DNA of 64,000 nucleotides. Source: Nitrospira sp. ND1 (lineage in GTDB: Bacteria; Nitrospirota; Nitrospiria; Nitrospirales; Nitrospiraceae). Under the pieces are notes generated by a model, which ran no database searches, was not told the DNA's origin, and saw nothing but the letters and a program-made list of their open reading frames with translations. Both the position numbers and the translations under genes were made by a program. How positions within the stretch are numbered: the first letter of the stretch is position 1; each line of letters starts with the position of its first letter. Below are positions 18,371-29,141 of the stretch, piece by piece. The stretch lies in the NCBI RefSeq assembly GCF_900170025.1, contig NZ_FWEX01000006.1, positions 1,511,089 to 1,575,088 on the forward strand. Reading direction: 5' to 3'.

Positions 18371-18877
18371 ATCGTCCCTAAATTACGCGTAAACCGGGAA
18401 ATCAGGATTCGGGAAGTTCGAGTCATCGGTCCTGAAGGCGAGCAACTAGGAATATTGCCGACCGTAGAGGCCTTTAACAAGGCCCAAGAGGGGGGCTACG
18501 ACCTTGTTGAGGTGGCTCCGACCTCGCAGCCGCCGGTTTGCCGCATCATGGACTATGGGAAGTACAAATTCGAACTCAGCAAGAAAGATCACCAGAGCCG
18601 GCGTCACCAGAAGTCTACGCAGGTCAAAGAGATTAAGCTTCGTCCCCGCACCGACAAGCATGACCTCGAGATCAAGATCCGCCAGATCAAGGAATTCCTG
18701 GCCGACGGCAACAAGACCAAAGTGACGTTGACCTATCGCGGACGCGAAATGGCCAATCAGGAGATGGGCCGAACAATGATGGCCAGCGTCATTAAGGAAT
18801 GTACGGAAGCAGGGACCGTGGAGTTTGCGCCACGAATGGAAGGGCGGAGCCTGATCATGATTTTGGCTCCCAAATAG
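18371..18877 (+). CDS. infC: Translation initiation factor IF-3, with ATC start codon
   Basis: Similarity to IF-3 begins with VPKLRVNREIRIREVRVIGP, directly after an ATC codon at 18371. GAGGTGA lies six bases upstream and no ATG, GTG or TTG stands near the expected start. The first TTG (18455) would remove 28 conserved residues. The 168-residue product has the usual N domain, linker and C domain (EIKLRPRTDKHDLEIKIRQI). Rare AUU/AUC starts on infC are a known device for autoregulation, because IF-3 discriminates against them. The gene follows thrS by 3 bases and precedes rpmI and rplT in the classical order. Confidence 0.93.
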   Translation: MVPKLRVNREIRIREVRVIGPEGEQLGILPTVEAFNKAQEGGYDLVEVAPTSQPPVCRIMDYGKYKFELSKKDHQSRRHQKSTQVKEIKLRPRTDKHDLEIKIRQIKEFLADGNKTKVTLTYRGREMANQEMGRTMMASVIKECTEAGTVEFAPRMEGRSLIMILAPK

Positions 18878-18910
18878 TGTGCAGAGTGCACACAAGGAAG
18901 GAATGAGAGC

Positions 18911-19108
18911 ATGAAAATAAAAATGAAAACCCACAGTGGCGCGAAGAAGCGGTTTCGACGCACAGGAACGGGGAAGCTGGTTCGCCGGAAGGCCGGCGGT
19001 CGGCATTTGCTCACCGGGAAGCCGCGCGACCGCAAGCGGAACCTGAAGGGGGCCGTTGAGGTGTCCTCCGCCTCGACCCCAGCACTGAACCGCATCATTC
19101 CGCAGTAA
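18911..19108 (+). CDS. rpmI: 50S ribosomal protein L35
   Basis: The 65-residue basic protein matches L35: [20 protein letters not shown], then [23 protein letters not shown]. It is part of the large ribosomal subunit. The gene lies between infC and rplT. An earlier out-of-frame ATG overlaps the ribosome-binding region. Confidence 0.97.
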   Translation: MKIKMKTHSGAKKRFRRTGTGKLVRRKAGGRHLLTGKPRDRKRNLKGAVEVSSASTPALNRIIPQ

Positions 19109-19153
19109 CGACGATTGTGCCGTGAACAGGATCTGAAAAAGGAGTAGCTCCCG

Positions 19154-19522
19154 ATGCCTCGTACAAAAGGTGGTCCGAAAACACGACAGCGGCGGAAGAA
19201 GCGCCTGAAACTGGCGAAAGGCCAGTATGGCGCCAAGAGCCGGCTGTTCCGAACAGCAACCGAATCGGTCGACAAGGGGCAGGCCTATGCCTACGTCGGA
19301 CGAAAGAATCGCAAGCGCGATTTCCGCCAGCTCTGGATCGCGCGCATCAGCGCTGCGACCCGCCTGCATGGCATCGCGTATAGCCGCTTCATGAACGCCC
19401 TGAAGAAAGCGAATATCCTGCTGGATCGGAAAGTGTTGTCCGATATGGCGATCCGGGATATGGCGGGATTTGAGAAACTCGTCGGGGTGGCCAAGCAGCA
19501 ACTCGCAACTGCCGCGAGCTAA
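19154..19522 (+). CDS. rplT: 50S ribosomal protein L20
   Basis: The 122-residue protein matches L20, with basic N terminus MPRTKGGPKTRQRRKKRLKL, AYVGRKNRKRDFRQLWIARI and YSRFMNALKKANI. L20 binds 23S rRNA early in assembly and often represses its own operon. AAGGAG precedes the ATG. In most bacteria pheS and pheT would follow in the same direction. Here an archaeal/eukaryotic-type pheT lies immediately downstream but on the opposite strand. Confidence 0.97.
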   Translation: MPRTKGGPKTRQRRKKRLKLAKGQYGAKSRLFRTATESVDKGQAYAYVGRKNRKRDFRQLWIARISAATRLHGIAYSRFMNALKKANILLDRKVLSDMAIRDMAGFEKLVGVAKQQLATAAS

Positions 19523-19551
19523 CGGTTACGTCCGCACGAACGTTCTGTGGC

Positions 19552-19580
19552 GGGAGAATCCTGATCGAACGGATTTTCCC
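19552..19580. terminator. Hairpin between convergent rplT and pheT
   Basis: A 10-bp stem with one G-T pair (19552-19561 with 19571-19580) closes a 9-base loop in the gap between the two convergent genes. It lacks a long T-run on either side, so a bidirectional terminator is likely but not certain. Confidence 0.5.
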
Positions 19581-19581
19581 G

Positions 19582-21300
19582 TCACACCTCTTCCAGTAGT
19601 CGATCGATCTCAACCTCCAGCGCCACCGCCGGGACCCCGATTTGCCAGTGCTCCAGCACCTCGGGATGCAACTCGCCCAACAACCCAATGACCCGACCGT
19701 TCGATACGATCTTCCCCGCTCGACCATCGAGAAATGAAGGATGATCCACCGGCTCCAGGGTGAAGGGGCGATCCAGGTAATACAGCAACAGATCCAGACA
19801 GGAATGAATTTCTGAGAAGTGCGCGCCGGCATGGGCAATCACGGCACCCAACATCGTCACGGTCCGGGATCCGACATCGGCACTCGCATCAGGAATAGCC
19901 ACTTCCCCGACCTCAAACATGCGGTGCGGATAGAACGCCCGACTAGAGTTCGTTTCCACCTGCAACAACGATGGCGTAATCCACTGGCGCAGGCAGGAGT
20001 AGCTGAGAGACATCACGTTATCCACTTCCACCACCTTCGCCCACTCGGTGCCATCCAGACGCATGCGTGTGCAAAAGTCCTGATGAGAGCCCATGATGTT
20101 GGAAATGATTTCCTGGAATTCCAGACCCACCATGAGATGCCGAACCCGGTCGGCCATCTGCTCCAAACGCGACAGCCCACCCACCGTAAACTGCGAGGGC
20201 ATGACGGGGGCAAACCTGGCGTATCCCTGACTGATGGCCACATCCTCCACCACATCGACCGTATGCAGCAGATCGTTGCGGTAGGGCGGTAGTTGCACAG
20301 CCACCTTTTGCCCGGCCGACTTTACGGTGTACCCATAGGACTTGAGCGCCGAGGCGACTTCCTTGCCACCCAGGGCCTCTCCCAACGCCGACTCGATGGC
20401 CTTGAGAGGAATTGTCCGGGATTCCCCGAAATCGATCGGCGTACTCCAGCGTCGCCCGAAGTTGGTTTTCACCGGCGAGTGAATTTCGACCGGCGTGATC
20501 ACCGCGCCGCGATCCGCGAGATTGGCGGCAAAAATATTCAGGGTCAGCGCGACCATCGAAAGATCGGTCCCGGTCACCTCGACGAACAATTCATGATCCC
20601 CGACCTGGACCTCGCCGATTTCCCGGCTGTTGATGATCGGGGGAAAGGACAACACCTGTCCCTTGGCGTCCCGCAGCACAGGGAGCCGGTCGTGGCCGCC
20701 GACAATGCCGCCATACTCCACGCCTTTGGGATGAACCATGAGGATCTCCCGTAGCGTCATCATGGTTTCCATGCCGAGCGGCGTGAATCGCACGTCGTCC
20801 GGCTTGACCAGATCGTAGGAGACGGGGAACACGATGGGAGCCAAACGGTATAAGCCGATCGAGACCGACCGCCGCTTACGCCCAAAAATATCGGCTAACT
20901 TTTCCTGCGTTTGGATGAGCTGCGTCAGGCCGGATGCCGTCACGCGATACCCGACCGCCGTGCAAGCGGCCACGTACGGACGAATCTGGTCCATTCCCTG
21001 CGCCACAACCAGCTTCCCCGCCACTCCCTTCGGCTTCTTGAAGAAGGGATAGGAAATCGCCGAGCCACGCTGCTTGATCCGGATCTGCCTGGCGATGCCT
21101 TCACAACACCACAAGTCCGGACGATTGCTGTCTTGCAACTCGATCCGCAGCTCGCCGGTCTCTGAATTGTGCCCCTTCAGCTCTCCCTTCACCAACATCA
21201 GCCATTGCTCAAGCTGATCGAGCGGAATCCGCGCCGGCTCTTCGTCCGGTCCGGCAATTAAGGCTTCGAGATCGTCTCGTTGAAGGGAAATCGTGGGCAT
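19582..21300 (-). CDS. pheT: Phenylalanyl-tRNA synthetase beta subunit, archaeal/eukaryotic type
   Basis: At 572 residues this protein is far shorter than the usual bacterial PheT (about 800) and lacks the N-terminal EMAP/tRNA-binding and C-terminal anticodon-binding (FDX-ACB) additions. It starts MPTISLQRDDLEALIAG and contains LRIELQDSNRPDLWCCEGIARQ, the B3/B4 editing region (VGDHELFVEVTGTD) and a B5 domain. A class II-like C-terminal catalytic fold (FEVGEVA, LLGELHPEVLEHWQ) completes it. This matches the archaeal/eukaryotic architecture also known from spirochaetes. It lies 12 bases after pheS, with which it forms the (alpha-beta)2 enzyme. Confidence 0.9.
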   Translation of the reverse strand: MPTISLQRDDLEALIAGPDEEPARIPLDQLEQWLMLVKGELKGHNSETGELRIELQDSNRPDLWCCEGIARQIRIKQRGSAISYPFFKKPKGVAGKLVVAQGMDQIRPYVAACTAVGYRVTASGLTQLIQTQEKLADIFGRKRRSVSIGLYRLAPIVFPVSYDLVKPDDVRFTPLGMETMMTLREILMVHPKGVEYGGIVGGHDRLPVLRDAKGQVLSFPPIINSREIGEVQVGDHELFVEVTGTDLSMVALTLNIFAANLADRGAVITPVEIHSPVKTNFGRRWSTPIDFGESRTIPLKAIESALGEALGGKEVASALKSYGYTVKSAGQKVAVQLPPYRNDLLHTVDVVEDVAISQGYARFAPVMPSQFTVGGLSRLEQMADRVRHLMVGLEFQEIISNIMGSHQDFCTRMRLDGTEWAKVVEVDNVMSLSYSCLRQWITPSLLQVETNSSRAFYPHRMFEVGEVAIPDASADVGSRTVTMLGAVIAHAGAHFSEIHSCLDLLLYYLDRPFTLEPVDHPSFLDGRAGKIVSNGRVIGLLGELHPEVLEHWQIGVPAVALEVEIDRLLEEV

Positions 21301-21312
21301 CGTGTCGTCGTC

Positions 21313-22857
21313 CTAAAAACTTCCCCGCATGGTGCGAATGAATTCGAGGTCGGCCGAGAACAAATCGCGAATGTCGTGAATGCCCAGCGCCACCATCGCC
21401 ATACGATCGAGGCCAAGACCCCAGGCAATGACCGGCACAGAGACACCGAGTGGGGTCGTCACTTCGGGCCGGAATAATCCGGCGCCGCCCAATTCCATCC
21501 ACCCCAGCTTCGGATGGCGCACATGCATTTCGACCGACGGCTCGGTGAACGGAAAATAGGCCGGTAGAAATTTGACTTCCTTGGCTTGCGCCACTTCCCG
21601 GGCGAACAGATTCAACAATCCGAGCAGGGTCCGGAAATTGATATCCGCCCCTAACACGATGCCTTCCACCTGAAAGAAGTCGGTGGCATGGGTCGCGTCC
21701 ACCTGGTCGTAACGAAAGCAGCGGGCAATCGAAAAATATTTCCCCGGCACGGAAGCGCCGGCTGCCAATGTCCTCGCCGACACCGCGGTGCCTTGACTCC
21801 GCAACACCAGCCGTTTCGCCCGTTCGGCATCGAAGGCATAGCCCCACCCCGTCGATCCGGCCCCCGTCCCTTTTTCATGCACCTGCGTCACCTGCGTCAG
21901 GTACGGCTCGGCGATTGTGCGGGCATGGGTCGGATTTTTCACGAAATAGACATCATGAATGTCACGGGCCGGATGAAACTGCGGCATGAACAGCGCGTCC
22001 ATATTCCAGAACTCGGTCTCAACGAGCGTCCCGCGCATTTCCTGGAAACCCATACTGACCAGCTTGAGTTTGACGAGATCCAGAAACTCGCGATAGGGAT
22101 GGCGTTTCCCGGCCGCGATTCTCGGGGCCCGCAAACTGATCGTATATTTCCGAAACCGCTTCGTCCGCCAGGCACCTTCCTTCAGCAACTCCGGCGTCAG
22201 CTGCGAGACTTCCTCCGCCACACCATCCCGCGACAGCTGCTCCGCCACCTCCTGCCCGGCAGGGGTCAGCACAAATGACCGGGTTACCCGCTCATCGATC
22301 CGGAACGGCTCACGCGCATTCCCACGCTTCACCGCATGTTGCTGGAGCACGCTCCGAAGTGGTTCGGGAAAAGACTGCAACTCCCGCTGGCCGCTCCGCA
22401 ATTCCTGCAACAACGAGCGCATGGCCTCGGCCGTGGCACTATTGCGGCCGGTACTTTCAATGCACCCGCCCTGGACAATCAGGATCGCGCCCTCTTTCTT
22501 GAGGGTGCCGACCGCCTTGCTCACATCGGACGGCTCGAGTGCTTCCTTAGCCTGAATATCCTGAATCGTGAGACGTTTCCCCGTCTGGCCGGCTTCCCGC
22601 GCCGCAGAGAGCACTCGTTCAATCGGGGCATATTTCTCAAAAAACAATTCGCCGATCGGGGTCAGAGATGCGATATGCGCGACGGTTTCAGCCTGCACGG
22701 CGATCAGCGATTTGGCGAGCAGCCATTCGACGGCCATGCTCAACTGCGACGGCTCCAGCCCGGTTGATGCCGCAAGTTGATCGAGCGTAGGAGGCGCGTC
22801 CGGCTGCCGGGTCAACGCCAGCAGCACTTTGCTTTCGAGGGGATGAAGGTTATCCAT
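21313..22857 (-). CDS. pheS: Phenylalanyl-tRNA synthetase alpha subunit, archaeal/eukaryotic type
   Basis: The 514-residue protein has an N-terminal region of repeated winged-helix domains (LESKVLLALTRQPDAPPTLDQLAAST) instead of the coiled coil of bacterial PheS. The class II catalytic core then begins with HPYREFLDLVKLKLVSMGFQEM. It includes FMPQFHPARDIHDVYFV and the motif 3 region PVIAWGLGLDRMAMVALGIHDIRDL. Bacterial PheS is about 330-340 residues. It is followed closely by pheT, both convergent with the thrS-rplT block. The ATG at 22857 is preferred over an upstream TTG. Confidence 0.92.
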   Translation of the reverse strand: MDNLHPLESKVLLALTRQPDAPPTLDQLAASTGLEPSQLSMAVEWLLAKSLIAVQAETVAHIASLTPIGELFFEKYAPIERVLSAAREAGQTGKRLTIQDIQAKEALEPSDVSKAVGTLKKEGAILIVQGGCIESTGRNSATAEAMRSLLQELRSGQRELQSFPEPLRSVLQQHAVKRGNAREPFRIDERVTRSFVLTPAGQEVAEQLSRDGVAEEVSQLTPELLKEGAWRTKRFRKYTISLRAPRIAAGKRHPYREFLDLVKLKLVSMGFQEMRGTLVETEFWNMDALFMPQFHPARDIHDVYFVKNPTHARTIAEPYLTQVTQVHEKGTGAGSTGWGYAFDAERAKRLVLRSQGTAVSARTLAAGASVPGKYFSIARCFRYDQVDATHATDFFQVEGIVLGADINFRTLLGLLNLFAREVAQAKEVKFLPAYFPFTEPSVEMHVRHPKLGWMELGGAGLFRPEVTTPLGVSVPVIAWGLGLDRMAMVALGIHDIRDLFSADLEFIRTMRGSF

Positions 22858-22884
22858 GAACAAGGGTGTGGTCCGACGCCTCTT

Positions 22885-23589
22885 CTATCGCTGAGCGGTT
22901 GCAACCCTCGCGGTGCGAGCGGCAGGCTCATGTCCGGCTCTGAGCGCCGTAATGGCAGCGGCATAGTCATCCGTGGAAAATACGGCCGACCCCGCAACCA
23001 GCACCTCGGCGCCGGCGGCGAGAATCTCTTGCACGTTGTCCGGCTTCACGCCTCCGTCTACTTCCAGAAGCGCCCGGCTCCCGGTGCGGTCGATCAGAGC
23101 CCTGACCTCGGCAATCTTGCGTAACGACGAGGCAATAAACTTCTGCCCGCCGAACCCGGGATTCACGGACATGATGAGGATGAGATCGGCATCACGGACG
23201 ATTTCCGAAAGGGTACCGGCCGGCGTGGCAGGATTCAACGTCACACCTGCCTTCACGCCCCGCTCTTTGATCGACTGCACCGTCCGATGCAGGTGCGGGC
23301 AGGTTTCCACATGTACGGTCAGATAGTCGGCGCCCGCTTCGGCAAACTCCCCGATGAACGCATCCGGATTCGTCATCATCAGATGCACATCCAACGGCAG
23401 GGTGGTGACTTTTCTCAAGGCTTCGACGATCGGCGGTCCGACCGTCAGGTTCGGCACGAAGTGCCCGTCCATGACATCGATGTGCAACCAGTCGGCTCCG
23501 GCGTCCTCCACCCGCGCCACTTCTTCGGCCAGGCGCGCGAAGTCCGCCGACAAAATGGAGGGGGCAATACGTACCGTCCGACCGGCCAT
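22885..23589 (-). CDS. rpe: Ribulose-phosphate 3-epimerase
   Basis: The 234-residue TIM-barrel protein has the family signatures APSILSADFARLAEEV, WLHIDVMDGHFVPNLTVGP, LDVHLMMTNPDAFI, LIMSVNPGFGGQKFI and LEVDGGVKPDN. These include the metal-binding His and Asp residues. It interconverts ribulose 5-phosphate and xylulose 5-phosphate in the pentose phosphate pathway. The ATG overlaps the stop of rsmB (TAATG), so the two are translationally coupled. Confidence 0.97.
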   Translation of the reverse strand: MAGRTVRIAPSILSADFARLAEEVARVEDAGADWLHIDVMDGHFVPNLTVGPPIVEALRKVTTLPLDVHLMMTNPDAFIGEFAEAGADYLTVHVETCPHLHRTVQSIKERGVKAGVTLNPATPAGTLSEIVRDADLILIMSVNPGFGGQKFIASSLRKIAEVRALIDRTGSRALLEVDGGVKPDNVQEILAAGAEVLVAGSAVFSTDDYAAAITALRAGHEPAARTARVATAQR

Positions 23590-25001
23590 TACTCGCTCCT
23601 CCGCACACGGGCGGCGAAAAACAGATCCATCCTGTTACTATTAGCCATCGTAGACAGATCCCCTCGAGGGGTCACGAACGGCAGTCCGGCCGGGGGCAAC
23701 CAGGGCGCGATCGACTCACGCTGAAATTGATGATGAGCCTGACAAAACTCGTCGATGATCGACTCGGTTTCTTCCGGTTCGATCGAGCAGGTACTATAGA
23801 CCAACACCCCTCCAGGCCGCAAGAGACGGCTCGTCACCGCAAGCAATTCCACCTGCATCTGCCGATGCTGCGCGATGGACTCCGGCGTCTTATACCACTT
23901 CCCTTCCGGATGACGCCGCAACACACCGAGGCCGCTGCACGGAGCATCCAGCAGAATGCGGTCGAACGGTCGTGACAACATCGGATGGGACACGATCCCT
24001 GCACCGACCAGCGCGCGCAAGTCGCCGGCCAGGGGCGTCAGGATCTTCACTCCGAGACGGCGGCAATTGGCCATCACAAGATCGAGTCGCGCCGAGGCCC
24101 GATCCACCGCCACAATCTCTCCCCGATTCTCCATGAGCGCCGCCAGGTGTGTGGCCTTTCCACCCGGCGCTGAGCAGGCGTCCAGCACCCGTTGCCCCGG
24201 CTGCACATCCAGCAACAACGGAATCAGCTGCCCGGCTTCATCCTCCACATAGAACCGTCCCTCCTCGTATCCCGGCAGATCGATAACGGAACAGGAGCGC
24301 GCCAGTTGAATGCCGACTTCGCTGATCGACGTCGGGCCTGCCTCCACCTGCGCCGCAGCCAAGTCGCCCAGCAATGCCGCGCGGGAGGTTCGAAGCGTAT
24401 TCACACGTAGCGTCAGCGGAGGCGCCTCCACCGACGCACCGCACAAGGCCTCAGCGCGTTCGACGCCCAAGCGATGACACCAACGTTCCACGAGCCAGGC
24501 CGGACAGGAATATCGCACGGCCAAGGCCTCAACGGGATGGCTGCCTGCATCGGGCCAGACCGGTTCGGGTGATCGAAGCAGAGCCCTCAGCACCGCATTC
24601 ACGAAGCCGCTCCAATCCCGACCCAGACGACGGCTCTGCTGCTTCGTCATCTGCACAGACTCGTTCACGGCAGCGGAATCCGGAACCCGGTCCAAGTACA
24701 GGAGTTGATAGGCGCCGAGACGCAGAATGGTCTGAACCAGGGTAGGAAGTTTCGTAATACGCCGATCCGACAACAGACCTAAGCGCCAGTCGAGAGTGGC
24801 CCGATACCGCAACACCCCGCGCACCAGCTCGACCATGAAGGCCCGATCGCGCAGATCCAACGCCTCGCGTGTGGACACCTGATCGAACAGATCGTCTCCC
24901 AACATGCCCGCTGTGTCGATCGCCAGCAACGCCTTCATGGCCGCGCGTCGCCCGGCAGATACAACCCCGCGTGATTTTGACGGGGGAAGATCAGATGCCA
25001 T
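23589..25001 (-). CDS. rsmB: 16S rRNA (cytosine-967-C5)-methyltransferase RsmB
   Basis: The 470-residue protein has an N-terminal NusB-like helical domain (LDLRDRAFMVELVRGVLRYR, LGAYQLLYLDRVPDSAAVNE). The RsmB/NOP2 methyltransferase domain follows, with SAM motif LDACSAPGGKATHLAALM, PCSGLGVLRRHPEGKW (Pro-Cys of motif IV) and YSTCSIEPEETE (motif VI Cys catalyst). It methylates the small-subunit rRNA. The order fmt, rsmB, rpe is a common bacterial arrangement. Confidence 0.95.
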   Translation of the reverse strand: MASDLPPSKSRGVVSAGRRAAMKALLAIDTAGMLGDDLFDQVSTREALDLRDRAFMVELVRGVLRYRATLDWRLGLLSDRRITKLPTLVQTILRLGAYQLLYLDRVPDSAAVNESVQMTKQQSRRLGRDWSGFVNAVLRALLRSPEPVWPDAGSHPVEALAVRYSCPAWLVERWCHRLGVERAEALCGASVEAPPLTLRVNTLRTSRAALLGDLAAAQVEAGPTSISEVGIQLARSCSVIDLPGYEEGRFYVEDEAGQLIPLLLDVQPGQRVLDACSAPGGKATHLAALMENRGEIVAVDRASARLDLVMANCRRLGVKILTPLAGDLRALVGAGIVSHPMLSRPFDRILLDAPCSGLGVLRRHPEGKWYKTPESIAQHRQMQVELLAVTSRLLRPGGVLVYSTCSIEPEETESIIDEFCQAHHQFQRESIAPWLPPAGLPFVTPRGDLSTMANSNRMDLFFAARVRRSE

Positions 25002-25061
25002 GTTCGGAAAGGATGATCATGGCGAGAAGATAGTCGATAGAATGCGATGATGGGCGCGCGA

Positions 25062-26012
25062 TTAGCTTTGCGATAGAGGGATAGCTTGCAGCTTGAGGCC
25101 CTCGGCCAGTCGATGGCCGGCCAGATATTGCGCCATCGTCATCCGCCTGCTATTGGATGGTTGAATCTCGATGAGCTGGATCGTCCCGTCGCCGGTCGCC
25201 ACCTCAACCCGATCCTTGCTCACCTTCGTCACGGTTCCGGGAACCGCGCCGGAGGTCTCCAGCCCCACCGCCACGCGCCAGAGCACCCACCGTTCCCCGT
25301 TCACATGGGTATACGCGCCGGGCCATGGAGACAGGCCGCGCACACGATTCGCAATCTCCATAGCCGACAAGGTCCAATCGACCACACCGTCTTCCTTCTT
25401 GAGCAATGGCGCCATGGTCGCCTGTGCGTCATCCTGCGGTTGCGGCGTCAGCGTGCCGGCTTCAAGGCGGCGCAGGGTTTCAACCAACAGTCGCCCGCCG
25501 ACCTCGGCCAACCGAGGGGCCAGCGTGCCGGCCGTATCGTCGGCACGGATCTCCACCGTTTCCTGTAACAACATGTCGCCGGTATCCATCCCTTCAGCCA
25601 TAAACATGGTCGTAATGCCGGTTTGCTGTTCCCCCCTGATGACGGCCCATTGAATAGGCCCTGCCCCACGGTACTTCGGGAGGAGCGACCCATGTACGTT
25701 GATGCAGCCGCGAGGCGGCAACGTCAGAATGGCCGGGGGAAGAATGCGTCCATAGGCCGTGACGGCAATGACATCCGGCGTCCACCGTCGCAAGGCGTCG
25801 AGAAAGGCGGGATCTTTCATCTTGAGGGGCTGGAGCACCGGAATCCCTTCCCGCTGGCAGACAACTTTCACGGGCGAGAAGACCACTTCCTGCCCGCGCC
25901 CCTTCGGCCGATCAGGCTGAGTGACCACACCGACCACCTGATGTTCCGACTTAAGCAAGGCCTCCAGAGAAGGCACGGCAAAGTCAGGAGTCCCCATAAA
26001 TACGATACGCAT
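25062..26012 (-). CDS. fmt: Methionyl-tRNA formyltransferase
   Basis: The 316-residue enzyme begins MRIVFMGTPDFAVPSLEALL. It has the formyl-transfer core INVHGSLLPKYRGAGPIQWA (Asn, His and the SLLP loop) and a C-terminal OB-like domain that contacts tRNA. It formylates Met on initiator tRNA. The gene for that tRNA starts 88 bases away in the opposite direction. An upstream GTG could add two residues; the ATG is preferred. Confidence 0.97.
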   Translation of the reverse strand: MRIVFMGTPDFAVPSLEALLKSEHQVVGVVTQPDRPKGRGQEVVFSPVKVVCQREGIPVLQPLKMKDPAFLDALRRWTPDVIAVTAYGRILPPAILTLPPRGCINVHGSLLPKYRGAGPIQWAVIRGEQQTGITTMFMAEGMDTGDMLLQETVEIRADDTAGTLAPRLAEVGGRLLVETLRRLEAGTLTPQPQDDAQATMAPLLKKEDGVVDWTLSAMEIANRVRGLSPWPGAYTHVNGERWVLWRVAVGLETSGAVPGTVTKVSKDRVEVATGDGTIQLIEIQPSNSRRMTMAQYLAGHRLAEGLKLQAIPLSQS

Positions 26013-26064
26013 GCTCACGCTTTATCATTCTGCCCTCGCGAATGCAATTCTCCCCGGACGTTCC

Positions 26065-26094
26065 TTGACTCTCGTTTCACACGCCTGTTAGTAT
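26065..26094 (+). promoter_or_regulatory. Promoter of tRNA-fMet
   Basis: TTGACT (26065-26070) is followed after 18 bases by TAGTAT (26089-26094), five bases before the tRNA. Confidence 0.55.
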
Positions 26095-26099
26095 CCGGT

Positions 26100-27845
<1,746 letters not shown>

Positions 27846-28130
27846 GATTACCCCTTTCCGTCACCAATTACCGTCACGGTGCAAACGCGTCGCTGGCCCA
27901 CTTGTCGAGTCTGCCGCTGAAACTTCTCTGGATGAGCAGCGACGTATAAGCGGAGACATTGTATCAGAGCCGGAATCCCTCTCGGAACAGCAGTTATTCG
28001 GGCAGATCCCACTGAATGGGGCGTTGTCATGTGGGTGTGGACTTTCTGTATTTCTCGACCTTTTCTCATTTCTTTCCTATGACTACGGCGATCTAGCCCA
28101 CTTCCATCTCATGAATGTGCAGGTGCTGGC

Positions 28131-28592
28131 TCAGATGGCCCGTATGCGCTCCCGTTCCCCTGTGGGCAACTCTTGTCTTTTCACGGAGCGAAGAAAGAGC
28201 TCTTCGATGGTTCGCTCAACGAGTGATGCCAGTCGGGAGGGAGGCAGGGCGTGGTACGCCACGGTGTGGATCTGGCCATATTCTCCAGCACTCTGAACCG
28301 CCCACTGAATAGAATCAGGATCGGATGATGGCCAAAAGTAGATTCCCATCGCGTAGCCATCCAGGCTGATTGCGACATGTGGAAGATCCACATCCAACTC
28401 AATAATTGGCGAGGCTGACACACCTTCCAACAAGAGAACATTGGCCGCATGGCGGATCATCGGCCCGAGCACCGTCTCGGCCACTGCACGAAAGCGCGGT
28501 TTCGCGAGGGCCGGCGCCGTCACCACGTGGCCTTGGGCACGAACCTCACGAATACAGGCACGAAGCGCGTCGAACGGGGGATAGGTTGTCAT
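28131..28592 (-). CDS. Hypothetical protein
   Basis: I do not recognise this 153-residue soluble protein (MTTYPPFDALRACIREVRAQ). It has no signal peptide or membrane segment. The central region alternates hydrophobic beta-like stretches (IIELDVDLPHVAISLDGYAMGIYFWP) and ends in a basic tail. GGAGG lies six bases before the ATG, which supports translation. It belongs to a three-gene minus-strand group with an SSB-like protein and a probable lipoprotein. Confidence 0.6.
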   Translation of the reverse strand: MTTYPPFDALRACIREVRAQGHVVTAPALAKPRFRAVAETVLGPMIRHAANVLLLEGVSASPIIELDVDLPHVAISLDGYAMGIYFWPSSDPDSIQWAVQSAGEYGQIHTVAYHALPPSRLASLVERTIEELFLRSVKRQELPTGERERIRAI

Positions 28593-28695
28593 CGAACACC
28601 TCCAGATATAGGGTTCAAGAAGTCTTCAGTGGTGGCCCGGGCCTTCCTTGGCCCGAGCCGTAAGGGCACGGATGAAACGGAACGGACTGTCGAGG

Positions 28696-29067
28696 TCAGG
28701 CATGCAGCGCGAGTTCCTCGATGCGAATCGAGAGGACCACCCGTTCGGTAACCGTCGGGGCGTCGGCGCGGTATAAATAGTCCAGAGACCCGAGGATCCG
28801 CAGGCGGGTGCCGGCCCGCATCGTGGCCAGCCAGTCTGCGACAGGGCTCATGGCAAACGCGTGGACGAAGTAGGTTTGCCGGATCATCGTGCCGGAAGCG
28901 CTCGCTTGCAGTTTGCCTTCAATCGCGAGCACCACCACGGCTACTAATTCGCCCGTGGCTCCCACCAGTAAGTCAGGTTCCTGGACAAGCGTACCGGTCA
29001 CTGAGAGCGCATTGAGATCGGTGAGGGGCCAGGTGTTGGTGGAGTCAAAGCTCAGCTGTGTATCCAT
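28696..29067 (-). CDS. SSB-like OB-fold protein
   Basis: The 123-residue protein has the beta-strand pattern of single-stranded DNA-binding proteins: LSVTGTLVQEPDLLVGATGE, VVLAIEG, YFVHAFAMSPVADWLATMRA, GTRLRILGSLDY, then a final strand VVLSIRIEEL. The acidic C-terminal tail of housekeeping SSB is absent. It is probably a mobile-element SSB or related OB-fold protein acting on ssDNA. I start at MDTQLSF because GGAGG lies six bases upstream; the frame extends 13 codons further up. Confidence 0.65.
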   Translation of the reverse strand: MDTQLSFDSTNTWPLTDLNALSVTGTLVQEPDLLVGATGELVAVVVLAIEGKLQASASGTMIRQTYFVHAFAMSPVADWLATMRAGTRLRILGSLDYLYRADAPTVTERVVLSIRIEELALHA

Positions 29068-29141
29068 AAGAACCTCCTGTGGAAAAGGGTTAACGATGGT
29101 CAGCAAGCCGCAGTTGGCCCGCGTTGGGGGTGAGGAGCGGG

